Positions 19,211 through 29,263 are shown, counted from the first letter of the stretch. The stretch: 64,000 nt of DNA from Lysobacterales bacterium (GCA_021324945.1 JAJPID010000060.1:1-64000); one strand, 5' to 3'. Numbers and translations are program-made. Notes: generated from the letters alone by a model not told the origin.

Positions 19211-21988
19211 ATGCTCAATAGTGCCCTCACCCGCGTGTTCGGCAGCCGCAATGAACGCGTGCTGCGCCAACTCTCCCGGCAGGTCGCGCGCGTCAACGCG
19301 CTCGAACCGGGTTTGCAGAAATTGGACGACGCGCAACTGCGCGCCAAGACCGACGAGTTCCGCAAGCGCATAGCCGAAGGCGAATCGCTCGACAAACTGC
19401 TACCCGAAGCCTTCGCCGTGGTGCGCGAAGCCTCCAAGCGCGTGCTGGGCTTGCGCCACTATGACGTGCAATTGATCGGCGGCATGGTGCTGCATATGGG
19501 CAAGATCGCGGAGATGCGCACCGGCGAAGGCAAGACGCTGGTCGCGACCCTGCCGGTGTATCTCAATGCGCTGGAAGGCAAGGGCGTGCACGTCGTCACC
19601 GTCAACGATTATCTGGCGCGGCGCGATGCGGCCTGGATGGGCAAGGTCTACAACTTCCTCGGCATGAGCGTGGGCGTGGTGTATCCGGGCATGGATCACG
19701 CCGACAAGCGCGGCGCCTATGCCGCCGACATCACCTACGGCACCAACAACGAATTCGGTTTCGATTATCTGCGCGACAACATGGCGCTCTCGAAGGAGCA
19801 GCGCTATCAGCGAGGATTGAACTTCGCGATCGTGGACGAAGTGGATTCGATCCTGATCGACGAGGCGCGCACACCGCTGATCATCTCCGGTCCGGCCGAG
19901 GAATCGCCCGAACTCTACATCCGCGTCAACCGCATCGTGCCGAAGCTAACACGGCAGATGAAGGAGCCGCTGCCGGGCGAGCCACCGGAGCCGGGCGATT
20001 ACTACGTCGATGAAAAGCAGAAGCAGGTGCATCTGTCCGAAGAGGGCATGGAACACGCCGAAGCCCTGCTGCGCGAGGCTGGCGTGCTGAACGAAGATTC
20101 CGGTTTGTACGACGCACGCAATCTCGCGGTGGTGCATCACCTGAACGCGGCGCTGCGCGCGCACGCCCTGTACCAGCGAGACGTCGATTACATCGTGCGG
20201 GACGGCGAGGTGATCATCGTCGACGAATTCACCGGCCGCACGCTGCCGGGCCGGCGCTGGTCGGACGGCTTGCATCAAGCGGTCGAAGCCAAGGAAGGCG
20301 TGCCGATCCAGCGCGAGAACCAGACACTCGCCACGATCACCTTCCAGAACCTCTTCCGCATGTACAAGAAATTGTCCGGCATGACCGGCACCGCGGATAC
20401 GGAAGCTTACGAATTCCAGCAGATCTACGGCCTGGAAGTGGTGGTGATCCCGACCCACAAACCCATGATCCGCAAGGACAACGCCGATCTGATCTTCCTC
20501 ACCCCCGAAGTGAAGTACAAGGCGGTGCTGGAGGACATCAAGGATTGCCACAAGCGCGGTCAGCCGGTGCTGGTGGGCACCACGTCGATCGAAACTTCGG
20601 AACTGCTTTCCAACCTGCTGCGCAAGGAAGGGGTGCCGCACGAAGTGCTGAACGCCAAGCAGCACGAGCGCGAAGCGCACATCGTCGAGCAGGCCGGGCG
20701 TCCGGGCGCAGTGACCATCGCCACCAACATGGCCGGCCGCGGCACCGACATCGTGCTGGGCGGCTCGCTGGAGGCGGAATTGAATGCGTTGCCGGAAACC
20801 GCGACCGAAGCCGATCGCGAACGCGTGCGCGCCGAATGGCAGAAACGCCATGAGCAGGTGATCGCCGCCGGCGGCCTGCACATCATCGGTACCGAGCGGC
20901 ACGAGTCACGCCGCATCGACAACCAGTTGCGCGGCCGTTCCGGCCGTCAGGGGGATCCCGGCTCCTCCCGTTTCTATCTCTCGCTGCAGGACAACCTGAT
21001 GCGCATCTTTGCCGGCGAGTGGGTCGGCCGCTGGATGCGCGCATTCGGCATGAAGGAAGAGGACGCGCTGGAGGACCGCATGGTCAGCCGGCAAATCGAG
21101 AAGGCGCAGCGCAAGGTCGAGCAACACAACTTCGACATCCGCAAGAACCTCCTGGAGTTCGACGACACCGCCAACGATCAGCGCAAGGTGATCTACGAGC
21201 AGCGCCGCGAATTGCTTGAAGCCGAGGACGTTTCCGAAACCGTCGCCGACATCCGCCGCGACGTGTTCGAGAGTCTGGCCGAAACCTACGTGCCACGCGA
21301 CAGTGTGGACGAGCAGTGGCAACTGGCCGAACTCGAGCGCACGCTGGAATCCGACTACGGCCTGAAGGTCGATCTGCGGCATTGGGTGGAAAGTGCCGAG
21401 GAAGTCGATTCGGCCGCAATCCACCGGCGCGTGGTCGACGCCGCTGAAGCCATGTTCGCCGAGAAGGAGAGGCAGGTCGGCCCGGAAACCATGCGTGCGC
21501 TGGAAAAGCACGTGATGCTGTCGGTGCTGGACAACGCCTGGAAGGAACACCTGGCCAGCATGGACTACCTGCGCCAGGGCATTTATCTGCGCAGTTATGC
21601 ACAGGTCGATCCCAAGAAGGAATTCAAGCGCGAATCCTTTCGTCTGTTCCAAGACATGCTGGCGCGCATCAAGACCGAACTGGTGCAGACGCTTTCGCGC
21701 GTGCGCATCCGCAGCGAGGAAGAAGTCGCGGCGATGGAAGCGCAGCAGCAGCAGATGGCCGCGCGCGCCGCGCGCGCGATGCAGTTCCAGCATGCGGAGA
21801 CCAGCGGCTTCGGGGGCACGCCGGAACAGGCCGCAGTGCAGGCCGGCGCATTGGGCACAGCCGGCGCGCAAGCCGCCGCCGCAAGCGCCACGCCGGTGAT
21901 GCGCGAAGGTCCCAAGATCGGCCGCAATGAACTTTGCCCCTGTGGCAGCGGAAAAAAATACAAGCATTGCCACGGCGCGCTGAGTTGA
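19211..21988 (+). CDS. secA: preprotein translocase ATPase SecA
   Basis: SecA drives post-translational export of preproteins through SecYEG using ATP. The 925-residue protein has the DEAD-motor Walker A region [26 protein letters not shown] as Walker B with its extension, [10 protein letters not shown] and [16 protein letters not shown] in motor domain 2, and the C-terminal zinc motif [13 protein letters not shown]. The ATG at 19211 gives the typical [16 protein letters not shown] start. A possible -10 TATCAT is at 19153-19158. There is no secM-like gene upstream; that 187-bp gap has no other feature. Confidence 0.97.
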   Translation: MLNSALTRVFGSRNERVLRQLSRQVARVNALEPGLQKLDDAQLRAKTDEFRKRIAEGESLDKLLPEAFAVVREASKRVLGLRHYDVQLIGGMVLHMGKIAEMRTGEGKTLVATLPVYLNALEGKGVHVVTVNDYLARRDAAWMGKVYNFLGMSVGVVYPGMDHADKRGAYAADITYGTNNEFGFDYLRDNMALSKEQRYQRGLNFAIVDEVDSILIDEARTPLIISGPAEESPELYIRVNRIVPKLTRQMKEPLPGEPPEPGDYYVDEKQKQVHLSEEGMEHAEALLREAGVLNEDSGLYDARNLAVVHHLNAALRAHALYQRDVDYIVRDGEVIIVDEFTGRTLPGRRWSDGLHQAVEAKEGVPIQRENQTLATITFQNLFRMYKKLSGMTGTADTEAYEFQQIYGLEVVVIPTHKPMIRKDNADLIFLTPEVKYKAVLEDIKDCHKRGQPVLVGTTSIETSELLSNLLRKEGVPHEVLNAKQHEREAHIVEQAGRPGAVTIATNMAGRGTDIVLGGSLEAELNALPETATEADRERVRAEWQKRHEQVIAAGGLHIIGTERHESRRIDNQLRGRSGRQGDPGSSRFYLSLQDNLMRIFAGEWVGRWMRAFGMKEEDALEDRMVSRQIEKAQRKVEQHNFDIRKNLLEFDDTANDQRKVIYEQRRELLEAEDVSETVADIRRDVFESLAETYVPRDSVDEQWQLAELERTLESDYGLKVDLRHWVESAEEVDSAAIHRRVVDAAEAMFAEKERQVGPETMRALEKHVMLSVLDNAWKEHLASMDYLRQGIYLRSYAQVDPKKEFKRESFRLFQDMLARIKTELVQTLSRVRIRSEEEVAAMEAQQQQMAARAARAMQFQHAETSGFGGTPEQAAVQAGALGTAGAQAAAASATPVMREGPKIGRNELCPCGSGKKYKHCHGALS

Positions 21989-22063
21989 TGCGTGTCATCC
22001 AGACGCAAGCCGCAACCCAGTAATTGCTTGCCCTACCTCTCTCGCTGGCGCACGTCGGGTCGT

Positions 22064-22069
22064 TACAAT
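22064..22069 (+). promoter_or_regulatory. -10 box predicting a leaderless nudE mRNA
   Basis: TACAAT ends 6 bases before the only family-consistent ATG (22076). Transcription from it would start at or next to the A of the ATG. No convincing -35 is seen. Confidence 0.4.
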
Positions 22070-22075
22070 GCCCGG

Positions 22076-22642
22076 ATGCCTTTGCCGCCCAGAATCCACT
22101 CCAAACGCGGTATCCACGACAGCCGCTTCCTGCGCGTGGAGGAAGTCGATCTGGAGTTCTCCAACGGCGAGCGGCGGACTTACGAACGATTGACGGGATC
22201 GGGTCTCGGCGCGGTGATCATCGTGCCGATGCGCGACGACGACACTGTGCTGCTTGTGCGCGAGTACGGCGTGGGGCTGGATCGCTACGAACTCGGGCTG
22301 CCGAAGGGCCGGCTCGATCGCGATGAAACGGTCGAGCAGGGCGCCGATCGCGAGTTGAAGGAAGAGATCGGCTACGGCGCGCGGCATCTGCGCATCCTGA
22401 CCACACTCTCGTTGTCGCCGGCCTACATGACGCACATGGCGCACGTGGTGCTGGCACAGGGTCTCTATCCCGAGCGCCTGCCTGGCGACGAACCGGAGCC
22501 ATTGGAAGTGGTGCCGTGGAAATTGTCGGAACTGCACACGCTGGTCGCGCGCGAGGACGTGAGCGAAGGCCGATCGATCGCGGCGCTGTTCATTGCACGC
22601 GAATACCTGGCGGGACGTTTCAGCGCGATGTGCCGGTCGTGA
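22076..22642 (+). CDS. nudE: ADP compounds hydrolase NudE (Nudix)
   Basis: A Nudix pyrophosphatase acting on ADP-ribose, Ap3A and NADH in its characterised relatives. The 188-residue product keeps the family core VDLEFSNGERRTYERL (about 22-37) and a complete Nudix box, GRLDRDETVEQGADRELKEE (about 78-97) followed by IG. The ATG at 22076 is preferred because the upstream frame has no similarity. It overlaps cysQ by four bases (GTGA) and heads a three-gene operon with cysQ and mazG, all acting on nucleotide by-products. Confidence 0.9.
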   Translation: MPLPPRIHSKRGIHDSRFLRVEEVDLEFSNGERRTYERLTGSGLGAVIIVPMRDDDTVLLVREYGVGLDRYELGLPKGRLDRDETVEQGADRELKEEIGYGARHLRILTTLSLSPAYMTHMAHVVLAQGLYPERLPGDEPEPLEVVPWKLSELHTLVAREDVSEGRSIAALFIAREYLAGRFSAMCRS

Positions 22643-23448
22643 GCCAACTGGAACGCATTGGCGTCGAAGTGCGCAAGCTCGCGCGCCGCGCCGGCGCGGC
22701 GATCCTGCAAATTTATTCGGGCACGTTCTCTGTCGAACACAAATCCGACAATTCGCCGCTGACCGCGGCAGACATGGCCGCGCATCGCATCATCGTCGAA
22801 GGTCTGCATGCGCTGACGCCCGATATTCCGGTGCTGTCGGAGGAATCCGCCGGCATCGATTGGGCGATCCGCAAAGCTTGGCCGCGGCATTGGCTGGTCG
22901 ACCCGCTGGATGGCACGCGCGAGTTCATCAAGCGCAATGGCGAATTCACCGTCAACATCGCTCTGATCGAGGATCACGCGCCGGTGCTCGGCGTGGTGCT
23001 GGCGCCGGTGACGAGCGAGTTGTATTTCGCGCTGCGCCAAGAAGGCGCATTCGTGGAGCGCACGCCCGGCGCTATGCCGCAACCGATCGAGACGCGCCCG
23101 GCGCCGAGCATTCCCGTGGTCGCGGGCAGCCGCTCGCACGCGCAGGAGCGCACCGGCGCGATGCTGGCGAATCTGGGCGAACACAGGATGGTGTCGATGG
23201 GCTCGTCGCTGAAGTTCTGCCTGATCGCGCGCGGCGAAGCGGATTTGTATCTGCGCCTCGGGCCGACTTCGGAATGGGACACCGCCGCCGCGCAATGCGT
23301 GTTGTGTGAAGCCGGTGGCGGGGTGTTCGACCTGCATGGCGAACCGCTGCGCTACAACGCGCGCGACTCTCTGATCAATCCGGAGTTCGTGGCAGTAGGT
23401 GATCCGACCCTGGATTGGTTGCGACGCTTGCGAGCGCCATCGGCATGA
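22639..23448 (+). CDS. cysQ: 3'(2'),5'-bisphosphate nucleotidase CysQ
   Basis: A lithium-sensitive, magnesium-dependent phosphatase of the inositol monophosphatase superfamily that converts 3'-phosphoadenosine 5'-phosphate to AMP. The 269-residue protein has the metal motif DPLDGTREFIKRNGEF (about 90-105), an upstream EESAG for the acidic ligand and a C-terminal SEWDTAAAQ. It starts with GTG at 22639, overlapping the nudE stop, which matches the family N-terminus; an earlier in-frame start lies inside nudE. Its stop overlaps the mazG ATG. Confidence 0.92.
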   Translation: MSQLERIGVEVRKLARRAGAAILQIYSGTFSVEHKSDNSPLTAADMAAHRIIVEGLHALTPDIPVLSEESAGIDWAIRKAWPRHWLVDPLDGTREFIKRNGEFTVNIALIEDHAPVLGVVLAPVTSELYFALRQEGAFVERTPGAMPQPIETRPAPSIPVVAGSRSHAQERTGAMLANLGEHRMVSMGSSLKFCLIARGEADLYLRLGPTSEWDTAAAQCVLCEAGGGVFDLHGEPLRYNARDSLINPEFVAVGDPTLDWLRRLRAPSA

Positions 23449-24242
23449 ACACGGCGCGCATCGACCAACTGCTTTCGATCATGGCGCGGCTGCGCGACCG
23501 CGAACGCGGTTGCCCATGGGATGCAAAACAGGATTTCGATTCCATCGCGCCGTATACGATCGAAGAAGCCTACGAAGTCGCCGACGCAATTGAGCGGCGC
23601 GACTATGACGATCTGCGCGACGAGTTGGGCGATTTGCTGTTTCAGGTCGTTTTCCACTCGCGCATAGCCGAAGAGGCCGGGTATTTCGATTTCGATGACG
23701 TGGTCGCGGCGATTTGCGACAAGCTGACTCGCCGGCATCCGCACGTGTTCGGCGATGTGCGTTACGAAAATGCGGAAGCGCAATCGCGCGCGTGGGAAGC
23801 ATTGAAAGCGCAGGAACGCGCGCACAAGAACGCTGACGACGACAGCGCGCTGGCCGGCATTGCGCGCGGCTTGCCCGAATGGAGGCGTGCACTGAAGTTG
23901 CAGGAACGTGCGGCGACGGTCGGTTTCGACTGGCCCGGCCCGGAACCCGTTCTGAGCAAGCTGGTGGAAGAGATCGAAGAGCTGCGCGCGGAATTTGCGC
24001 AGGGCGATCGCGACAAGCTGGAAGACGAACTGGGCGATGTGCTCTTTGTGATCGTGAATCTCGCGCGGCACGCCAAGGTCGACCCGGCCGCGGCGTTGCG
24101 CCGGGCGAATTTCAAGTTCGAACGGCGTTTCCGCCGCATGGAAGCACTGGCGCGTGAAGCCGGCGAGACGCTCGCCAGCAAATCGCTGGACGAGCAGGAC
24201 AGGTTGTGGAATCGCGCCAAAGCCGAGGAACGCTCACGCTGA
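23445..24242 (+). CDS. mazG: nucleoside triphosphate pyrophosphohydrolase MazG
   Basis: MazG hydrolyses all NTPs to NMP and pyrophosphate, a house-cleaning role also tied to ppGpp levels. The 265-residue product has two tandem MazG domains: GCPWDAKQDFDSIAPYTIEE near the start with DELGDLLFQ, and a second with EEIEELRAEF and DELGDVLFV. The ATG at 23445 overlaps the cysQ stop. It ends the nudE-cysQ-mazG operon. A weak 7-bp stem CCCTCAC/GTGAGGG (24258-24296) follows without a T run. Confidence 0.94.
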   Translation: MNTARIDQLLSIMARLRDRERGCPWDAKQDFDSIAPYTIEEAYEVADAIERRDYDDLRDELGDLLFQVVFHSRIAEEAGYFDFDDVVAAICDKLTRRHPHVFGDVRYENAEAQSRAWEALKAQERAHKNADDDSALAGIARGLPEWRRALKLQERAATVGFDWPGPEPVLSKLVEEIEELRAEFAQGDRDKLEDELGDVLFVIVNLARHAKVDPAAALRRANFKFERRFRRMEALAREAGETLASKSLDEQDRLWNRAKAEERSR

Positions 24243-24365
24243 CCGAACTGCCCGTCCCCTCACTCACCACACCCCTTGCGCCGAGCGTGTGAGGGAGGGA
24301 AAAGAACTTAAACCCTATGCGCGGAATCCGCATCTCAACCGCGGTTCCCGCATCAGGAGAGTTCC

Positions 24366-25211
24366 ATGCGCACATTCGCCGCTGCACTGCTTGCATCCTC
24401 GTTGCTGCTGCTCGCTTCCGCCGCCGGCGCGGCGGAATGCCGCTACACCGCGCCGCGTAATGCCGACATCGATGCCGCCGGCCTGCATTCACTGCTGCTG
24501 CGGTTGGGCTCCAGCGATCTCGACATCCGCGGTACGCCCGGCCTGAACCGCATCGAAGTGCGCGGCACTGCCTGCGCGTCCAATCAGGATTGGTTGAAGA
24601 ACTTGCAGATCAGCACCGGGCGCTCGGGCGATCAGGCCGTTGTCGACGCCGAGCACCACACCGAAACCACGATCTTCAATCTGTTTGGTTCCGCCTATGC
24701 GTACATGAAATTGCAGGTGCGCGTGCCGCAGACACTCGCGGTGCAGATCCACAGCGGCTCGGGCGACATGCAGGCGCAGGAACTCGCTTCGCTGGATGTG
24801 GATTCCGGTTCGGGCGATCTGGTCGCCAATGACATCGCCGGCCCGCTGGTGTTGCAACTTGGCTCGGGCGACGTGCGCGCCGACCGTGTCGGCAGCGTGA
24901 ATCTGCGCGGCACCGGCTCGGGCGACATCCATGTCAGTGGTGTGCAGGGTGACGTACAGGCTGATCATTCCGGTTCGGGTGATCTGGATTTCTCGCAGGT
25001 GCGCGGCAGCGTGCATGTGGGTTCGACCGGCTCCGGCGACGTCACCCTGAGCGACATCGGTCGCGACGCGGAAGTCGGGAGCACCGGCTCCGGAGATGTC
25101 ACTGCCACTGGCGTCGGCGGCAACTTCACCGTGCGCGCAACGGGCTCCGGCGACGTGCGTTATCACAACGTGCACGGAAAGGTGAATGTACCGAGGCGCG
25201 ACGATGATTGA
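24366..25211 (+). CDS. secreted GSGD-repeat protein (DUF4097/head-GIN type beta-solenoid)
   Basis: A 281-residue exported protein of unknown function. It has a clear signal peptide (about 1-22, cut after AGAA), a region of about 100 residues with two cysteines (25 and 70), then eight GSGD motifs at residues 131, 148, 166, 184, 203, 222, 241 and 260, settling to an exact 19-residue period. Such repeats are typical of the auto-transporter-adhesin head GIN/DUF4097 fold, a right-handed beta-solenoid, so each Gly-Ser-Gly-Asp probably marks one turn. AGGAGA at 24356-24361 is its ribosome site. The gene stands alone. Function could be adhesion, metal binding or surface scaffolding; none is shown. 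Confidence 0.75.
   Translation: MRTFAAALLASSLLLLASAAGAAECRYTAPRNADIDAAGLHSLLLRLGSSDLDIRGTPGLNRIEVRGTACASNQDWLKNLQISTGRSGDQAVVDAEHHTETTIFNLFGSAYAYMKLQVRVPQTLAVQIHSGSGDMQAQELASLDVDSGSGDLVANDIAGPLVLQLGSGDVRADRVGSVNLRGTGSGDIHVSGVQGDVQADHSGSGDLDFSQVRGSVHVGSTGSGDVTLSDIGRDAEVGSTGSGDVTATGVGGNFTVRATGSGDVRYHNVHGKVNVPRRDDD
24756..25154 (+). repeat. eight GSGD coding repeats with 17-19 residue period
   Basis: The DNA stays diverse between the motifs, so selection acts on the protein repeat rather than recent DNA duplication. The last five intervals are 19 residues each except for the preceding 17, 18 and 18. Confidence 0.85.
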
Positions 25212-25349
25212 AGAAAGTACGAGAGCGCTTGTTCGAAGCGTGCTTCACTTTTGAAAGTGCGGCCATGGATGGCCAGCCTTGCTGGGTGCCTGAACTTGGG
25301 GCGGAACGATGGCGCGATCCTGAGCTTGAAACACTCAACACGGACGTTT

Positions 25350-25385
25350 ACACAAAACGGCGGGCAGGGGGAGGGCTGCCCGCCG
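25350..25385 (-). terminator. rho-independent terminator of the ybbAP-like operon
   Basis: A perfect 10-bp stem CGGCGGGCAG/CTGCCCGCCG (25358-25385) is followed, on the minus strand, by TTTTGTGT. It lies about 85 bases past the end of the minus-strand ABC permease gene. The rest of the 257-bp gap to the GSGD gene is empty. Confidence 0.8.
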
Positions 25386-25468
25386 TGCACCTCACGTCAT
25401 CACGCTTGATGCAACGGCATTGCGCCGCTGCACTCTTTCCAACGCGCCAAGGCGTTTACGGTTGACAT

Positions 25469-27955
25469 TCAACTTCGCCGCAGGATCAGCAGCGGCGAAG
25501 CGCGCAACACCGATCGCGTACCGGCCAGCCCCAGTGCGGCGACGATCATGGCCGAGGCGATCGCCGCGCTGAACAGCGGCGCCCACGGCGGCGTGAAGTC
25601 GCTGATGCGGAAGATCGAATGCGCGAGCCACGCGCCCGCGGACGCGGCGCCGAACAGCGCGGTGAAACCGGACACCGCGCCGAGCAGCGCGAATTCGCAC
25701 ACCGCGGCCAGGCGCAACTGCGCGCCGCGCGCGCCCAGCGTGCGCAGCAGCGCGGATTCATGGCGGCGTTCGCGCGCGCTCATCGTCAGCGCCGCGGCCA
25801 GCACCAGCGCGCCGGCCAGCAGGCTGAAACCCAGCACCCAACGCGCCGCGCCGGTCACTTGCGAAACGATTTCGCGCGCGCGATCCAGCAATTCGTCCAC
25901 GTCGATCAACGAGAGATTGGGATAGGCGCGCGAGAACGCGGCAAGCGCGCTGGCGTTGCCGTGCGGCAGGTGGAAACTCGCGATCCAGTCGTGCGGCAAC
26001 TCGCCACCGTGGGCCGGATCGAGCATCACGAAGAAGTTGACGTTGAAGCGGCTCCAATCCACTTCGCGGATGCTGGTAAGCCTTGCATCGATATGCCGCT
26101 CGCCGACGAGAAAGCTTAACGTGTCGCCCGGATGCAGATCGAAAGTGTCGGCCCACATGCGATCCACCGACACTTCCGCCGTTTGCGGATGAGAGGGGAA
26201 CCAGCGCCCGGCGATCACGCGGTTGGCCGGCGGCAATGCCGCGCTCCACGACAGCCGCACCTGACGCTGCGCGGTGTCGCGCGCTTCGCGGCTGTTGAAC
26301 TTCACGCGCTCGACCGGCACGCCATCGATCGAAACCAGCTTGCCGACCGCGACCGGCATGTCGTTGAGCCGCGTTGCGCCAAGATCCCTGAGTGAATCCA
26401 GCACGGATGCACGCTGCGCATCCTGTACGTTGACGACGAACCAGTTCGGCGTGTCGGCGGGGAGCTCGCGTCGCCAATTGTCCAGCAGCGACGGCGCGAT
26501 CACCGCCAGCATCAGCAGCGCAGTCAGGCCGAGCGAAATCGCCACGGTCTGGATCAGGCTCAACGCGCGCCGTCGCGTCAATGCGCTCGCGCCCAGCCGC
26601 AGCGCCGGATGCAGACGTGCGAGTTGCCTGCGGATCAACCACAGCATCGCCGCCGTGATTGCCAGCGCGAAGACCGCGGCGCCGGCCAGGCTCGCGGCGA
26701 GCACGCCGGCGAGTTTCCAGGTGCCGCTTTCCAGCGCGATCAAACCTGACGCGACGATCACCGGCAACAGATACGACGTGTCGAATCGCCGCGGCGGTTG
26801 CAACCCGATGCGGCGGAACACCGCGACCGGCGGCACACTCGCAAGGCGCGTCAGCGGCGGCAGCGCGAAACCGGCCAGCACTGCAAGCCCTACGCCGGCT
26901 GCGGCGAGTGCAGGCGTCAGCGGCAGCGGCACGTTCTGTGCGGAAGGCGGCAACAAGCCATGCGCGAACGCGAACGCCGCCGCGGCCAACACCGCTGCGA
27001 TTGCCGCGCCAATCGCAGCCGCGATCACCGCCGGCACCGCCAAAGTGAGGACCAATCCGCCGAACACGAAGCCGCGCGAAGCGCCGAGCGCACGCAGCAG
27101 CGCGATCTCGTCGACCTTGCGTTGCGCATAACGCCGCGCCGAGAGCGCGATGGCAACGCCGGCCAGCAACGCCGCCAGCAACGCGGACAAACGCAGGAAC
27201 GCGCCGGCACGATCGAACGAAACGCGTAAACGCTCCTGCACTTGCTGCGGCGTGACGATATCCGCATCGCTTGGCAGATTTGCTTTCGCCCACGCGCGAT
27301 AGGCATCGACCTGTGCCGGATCACCCGCGACCAGCAAACGATGGTGCGCGCGGCTGCCGGCGCCGAGCAGTCCTGCCGATTGCGCATCGCTCAATGCCAT
27401 CACTGCGCGCGGCGCCAGCGAAACCAGATCGCTGGCGCCCGGCTCGCGTTGCAGCTGCGCCGCGATGCGCAGCTCGCGCCCGCCCAGTTGCACGCGATCG
27501 CCTACATGCAAGTCCAATGCAACCAGCGCGCGATGATCCAGATACAACTTCCCGGCCGGCGGCGCGTGCGTTTCTGATTCATGGCCGTCGGCATTCGCAA
27601 TCACCAGCTTGCCGCGCAGCGGCCACGCCGCATCGCCCGCGACGACTTCCAGCAACTGGCTGCGATCGTTGGCGAAGGCGACGCTGGGAAAATCGGCGAG
27701 CGCGCTGGCGTGTAAACCCAATGCGTGCGCTTGATCGGTGAAAGCCTGTGGCAACGGCGTGGCAGCGTTGACGCCCATGTCACCGCCGATCAGTTCCGCC
27801 GCACTCATCAGCACCGCGCGTTCGACGCGTGTGGACAACGTGCCAACTGCACCCAGCGTGATCACCGACAGCAGCAGCGCAAGGATTAGCGTGCGCAATT
27901 CCGGCAACCGCCATTCGCGCCTCAGGTTGCGCAGCGCGAGTTTCAAGGGGTTCAT
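25469..27955 (-). CDS. ABC transporter permease, YbbP-type (double FtsX domain)
   Basis: An 828-residue inner-membrane protein like YbbP. It opens with a conserved basic segment NPLKLALRNLRREWRLPELR and a membrane helix, has a large periplasmic domain, then FtsX-type four-helix units in the middle and at the C-terminus, in all about ten membrane segments. Such permeases pair with YbbA-type ATPases and are thought to extract or export lipoproteins, lipids or small hydrophobic molecules; the substrate is not known. The ATG overlaps the stop of the ATPase gene (ATGA), so both are made together. Confidence 0.85.
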   Translation of the reverse strand: MNPLKLALRNLRREWRLPELRTLILALLLSVITLGAVGTLSTRVERAVLMSAAELIGGDMGVNAATPLPQAFTDQAHALGLHASALADFPSVAFANDRSQLLEVVAGDAAWPLRGKLVIANADGHESETHAPPAGKLYLDHRALVALDLHVGDRVQLGGRELRIAAQLQREPGASDLVSLAPRAVMALSDAQSAGLLGAGSRAHHRLLVAGDPAQVDAYRAWAKANLPSDADIVTPQQVQERLRVSFDRAGAFLRLSALLAALLAGVAIALSARRYAQRKVDEIALLRALGASRGFVFGGLVLTLAVPAVIAAAIGAAIAAVLAAAAFAFAHGLLPPSAQNVPLPLTPALAAAGVGLAVLAGFALPPLTRLASVPPVAVFRRIGLQPPRRFDTSYLLPVIVASGLIALESGTWKLAGVLAASLAGAAVFALAITAAMLWLIRRQLARLHPALRLGASALTRRRALSLIQTVAISLGLTALLMLAVIAPSLLDNWRRELPADTPNWFVVNVQDAQRASVLDSLRDLGATRLNDMPVAVGKLVSIDGVPVERVKFNSREARDTAQRQVRLSWSAALPPANRVIAGRWFPSHPQTAEVSVDRMWADTFDLHPGDTLSFLVGERHIDARLTSIREVDWSRFNVNFFVMLDPAHGGELPHDWIASFHLPHGNASALAAFSRAYPNLSLIDVDELLDRAREIVSQVTGAARWVLGFSLLAGALVLAAALTMSARERRHESALLRTLGARGAQLRLAAVCEFALLGAVSGFTALFGAASAGAWLAHSIFRISDFTPPWAPLFSAAIASAMIVAALGLAGTRSVLRASPLLILRRS

Positions 27956-28650
27956 GTCAGCGTCTCACACAAGCGCCCGCCGACCAATTCGTGCACGCGC
28001 GCGCAGCGCGCGGCGAGTTCCGCATCGTGCGTCACCAGCACAAGTGTGGTGCGGTGTTCGCGGTTCAAGGCGAACAGCAAGTCACCGATCGCCGTGCCGG
28101 TGCGACGGTCGAGATTGCCGGTCGGTTCGTCCGCGAACAGGATCCGCGGGGAATTCACGAACGCGCGCGCGATCGCCACGCGCTGCTGTTCACCACCAGA
28201 CAACTGGTGCGGATAGTGCGCGGCGCGTTCGCGCAGGCCCACCGCGCGCAGGGCTGCGCGCGCACGCGCAAGCGCATCGGGAGCGCCGCCCAGTTCCAGT
28301 GGCAGCAGCACGTTTTCTTCCGCGGTCAACGCCGGCAGCAAGTGGAACGACTGAAACACGAATCCCACGTTGCGCAAACGCAAACGCGCGCGCGCTTCCT
28401 CGTCCAGCGTTTCCAGCGGCTGTCCTTCCAGCCGCACGCTGCCGCGACTGGGCAGGTCCAATCCCGCAAGCAGGCCGAGCAAGGTAGTCTTGCCTGAACC
28501 CGACGCGCCGACCACCGCAACGGTTTCCCCCGCATTCACTTCGAGGCTGACATCGTCCAAGATATCGAGCCGGCCAGCCGGGCCGTCGACGTGTTTCCCC
28601 AACTTTTCCGCAGAGAGTAAAGCGATGCGATTCTGGCTGCCGTCGTGCAT
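27952..28650 (-). CDS. ybbA: ABC transporter ATP-binding protein, YbbA-type
   Basis: The 232-residue ATPase partner of the permease. Walker A GASGSGKTT, the Q-loop FVFQSFHLLP, the signature LSGGEQQRV, Walker B ILFADEPTGNLD and the switch histidine VTHD are all intact, as in the LolD/MacB class. The ATG at 28650 is the only start that keeps the family N-terminus; longer open frame upstream is antisense to tesA. Its first 26 bases overlap the 5' end of divergent tesA. The tesA-ybbA-ybbP arrangement is the same as in Escherichia coli. Confidence 0.9.
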   Translation of the reverse strand: MHDGSQNRIALLSAEKLGKHVDGPAGRLDILDDVSLEVNAGETVAVVGASGSGKTTLLGLLAGLDLPSRGSVRLEGQPLETLDEEARARLRLRNVGFVFQSFHLLPALTAEENVLLPLELGGAPDALARARAALRAVGLRERAAHYPHQLSGGEQQRVAIARAFVNSPRILFADEPTGNLDRRTGTAIGDLLFALNREHRTTLVLVTHDAELAARCARVHELVGGRLCETLT

Positions 28651-29260
28651 GTTGTTCTGCCTTGTGCTGATGGCCGCGCCGTTCGCGTCAGCCGCGCCGG
28701 AGATAGCTTCCGGCAAGACCATCCTGCTGCTCGGCGATTCGCTTTCCGCCGCACACGATATCGAATTGGACAAGGGCTGGCCCAGCCTGTTGCAGGCGCG
28801 TCTGCAATACATGCGGCCGCCGCGTGCGCTCGTCAATGCCAGCATCAGCGGCGAAACGACTTCTTCCGGCTTGAGTCGCCTGCCTGGTTTGTTGAAAACC
28901 TATCGCCCGGCGCTGGTGATGATCGAGCTGGGCGCCAACGATGGCTTGCGTGGTTTGCCATTGCCGGAAATCCGCACGAATCTGCAAGCGATGATCGAAT
29001 TGTGCCGGAAGAGCGGTGCGAAGGTACTATTGCTCGGCATCGAATTGCCGGTGAATTACGGCCCGCAATACCGCGACGGCTTGCGCGCGATCTACGCTCA
29101 ATTGGCGAAGGAAAACCACGCGGCGCTAGTGCCGTTCCTGTTGCAGGGCATCGCGCTCGACCGGAATGCGATGCAGGAAGACGGCCTCCATCCGACCGCC
29201 GCCGCGCAGCCGCGGGTGTTGAACAATGTCTGGCCGGCGCTGGCGCCGATGATCAGGTGA
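28625..29260 (+). CDS. tesA: periplasmic thioesterase/lysophospholipase TesA-type esterase
   Basis: An SGNH hydrolase of 211 residues acting on acyl thioesters, lysophospholipids or aryl esters in the periplasm. It has a signal peptide (about 1-23, ending ASA), block I GDSLSA with the catalytic serine, block II with SGETTSSG, block III GANDGLRG and block V DGLHPTAAAQ with the Asp/His pair. The start at 28625 gives a positively charged signal peptide; a second ATG at 28649 shares the CATG palindrome with the ybbA start but would lose the charge. A product named arylesterase is equally possible. Confidence 0.9.
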   Translation: MRFWLPSCMLFCLVLMAAPFASAAPEIASGKTILLLGDSLSAAHDIELDKGWPSLLQARLQYMRPPRALVNASISGETTSSGLSRLPGLLKTYRPALVMIELGANDGLRGLPLPEIRTNLQAMIELCRKSGAKVLLLGIELPVNYGPQYRDGLRAIYAQLAKENHAALVPFLLQGIALDRNAMQEDGLHPTAAAQPRVLNNVWPALAPMIR

Positions 29261-29263
29261 AGA

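Noticed and set aside
24258..24296. Stem CCCTCAC/GTGAGGG after mazG as a terminator
   Set aside because: The 25-base loop is long, the stem short and no T run follows.
25208..25465. Small plus-strand frame after the GSGD gene
   Set aside because: It runs through the minus-strand terminator hairpin, has no ribosome site and no similarity.
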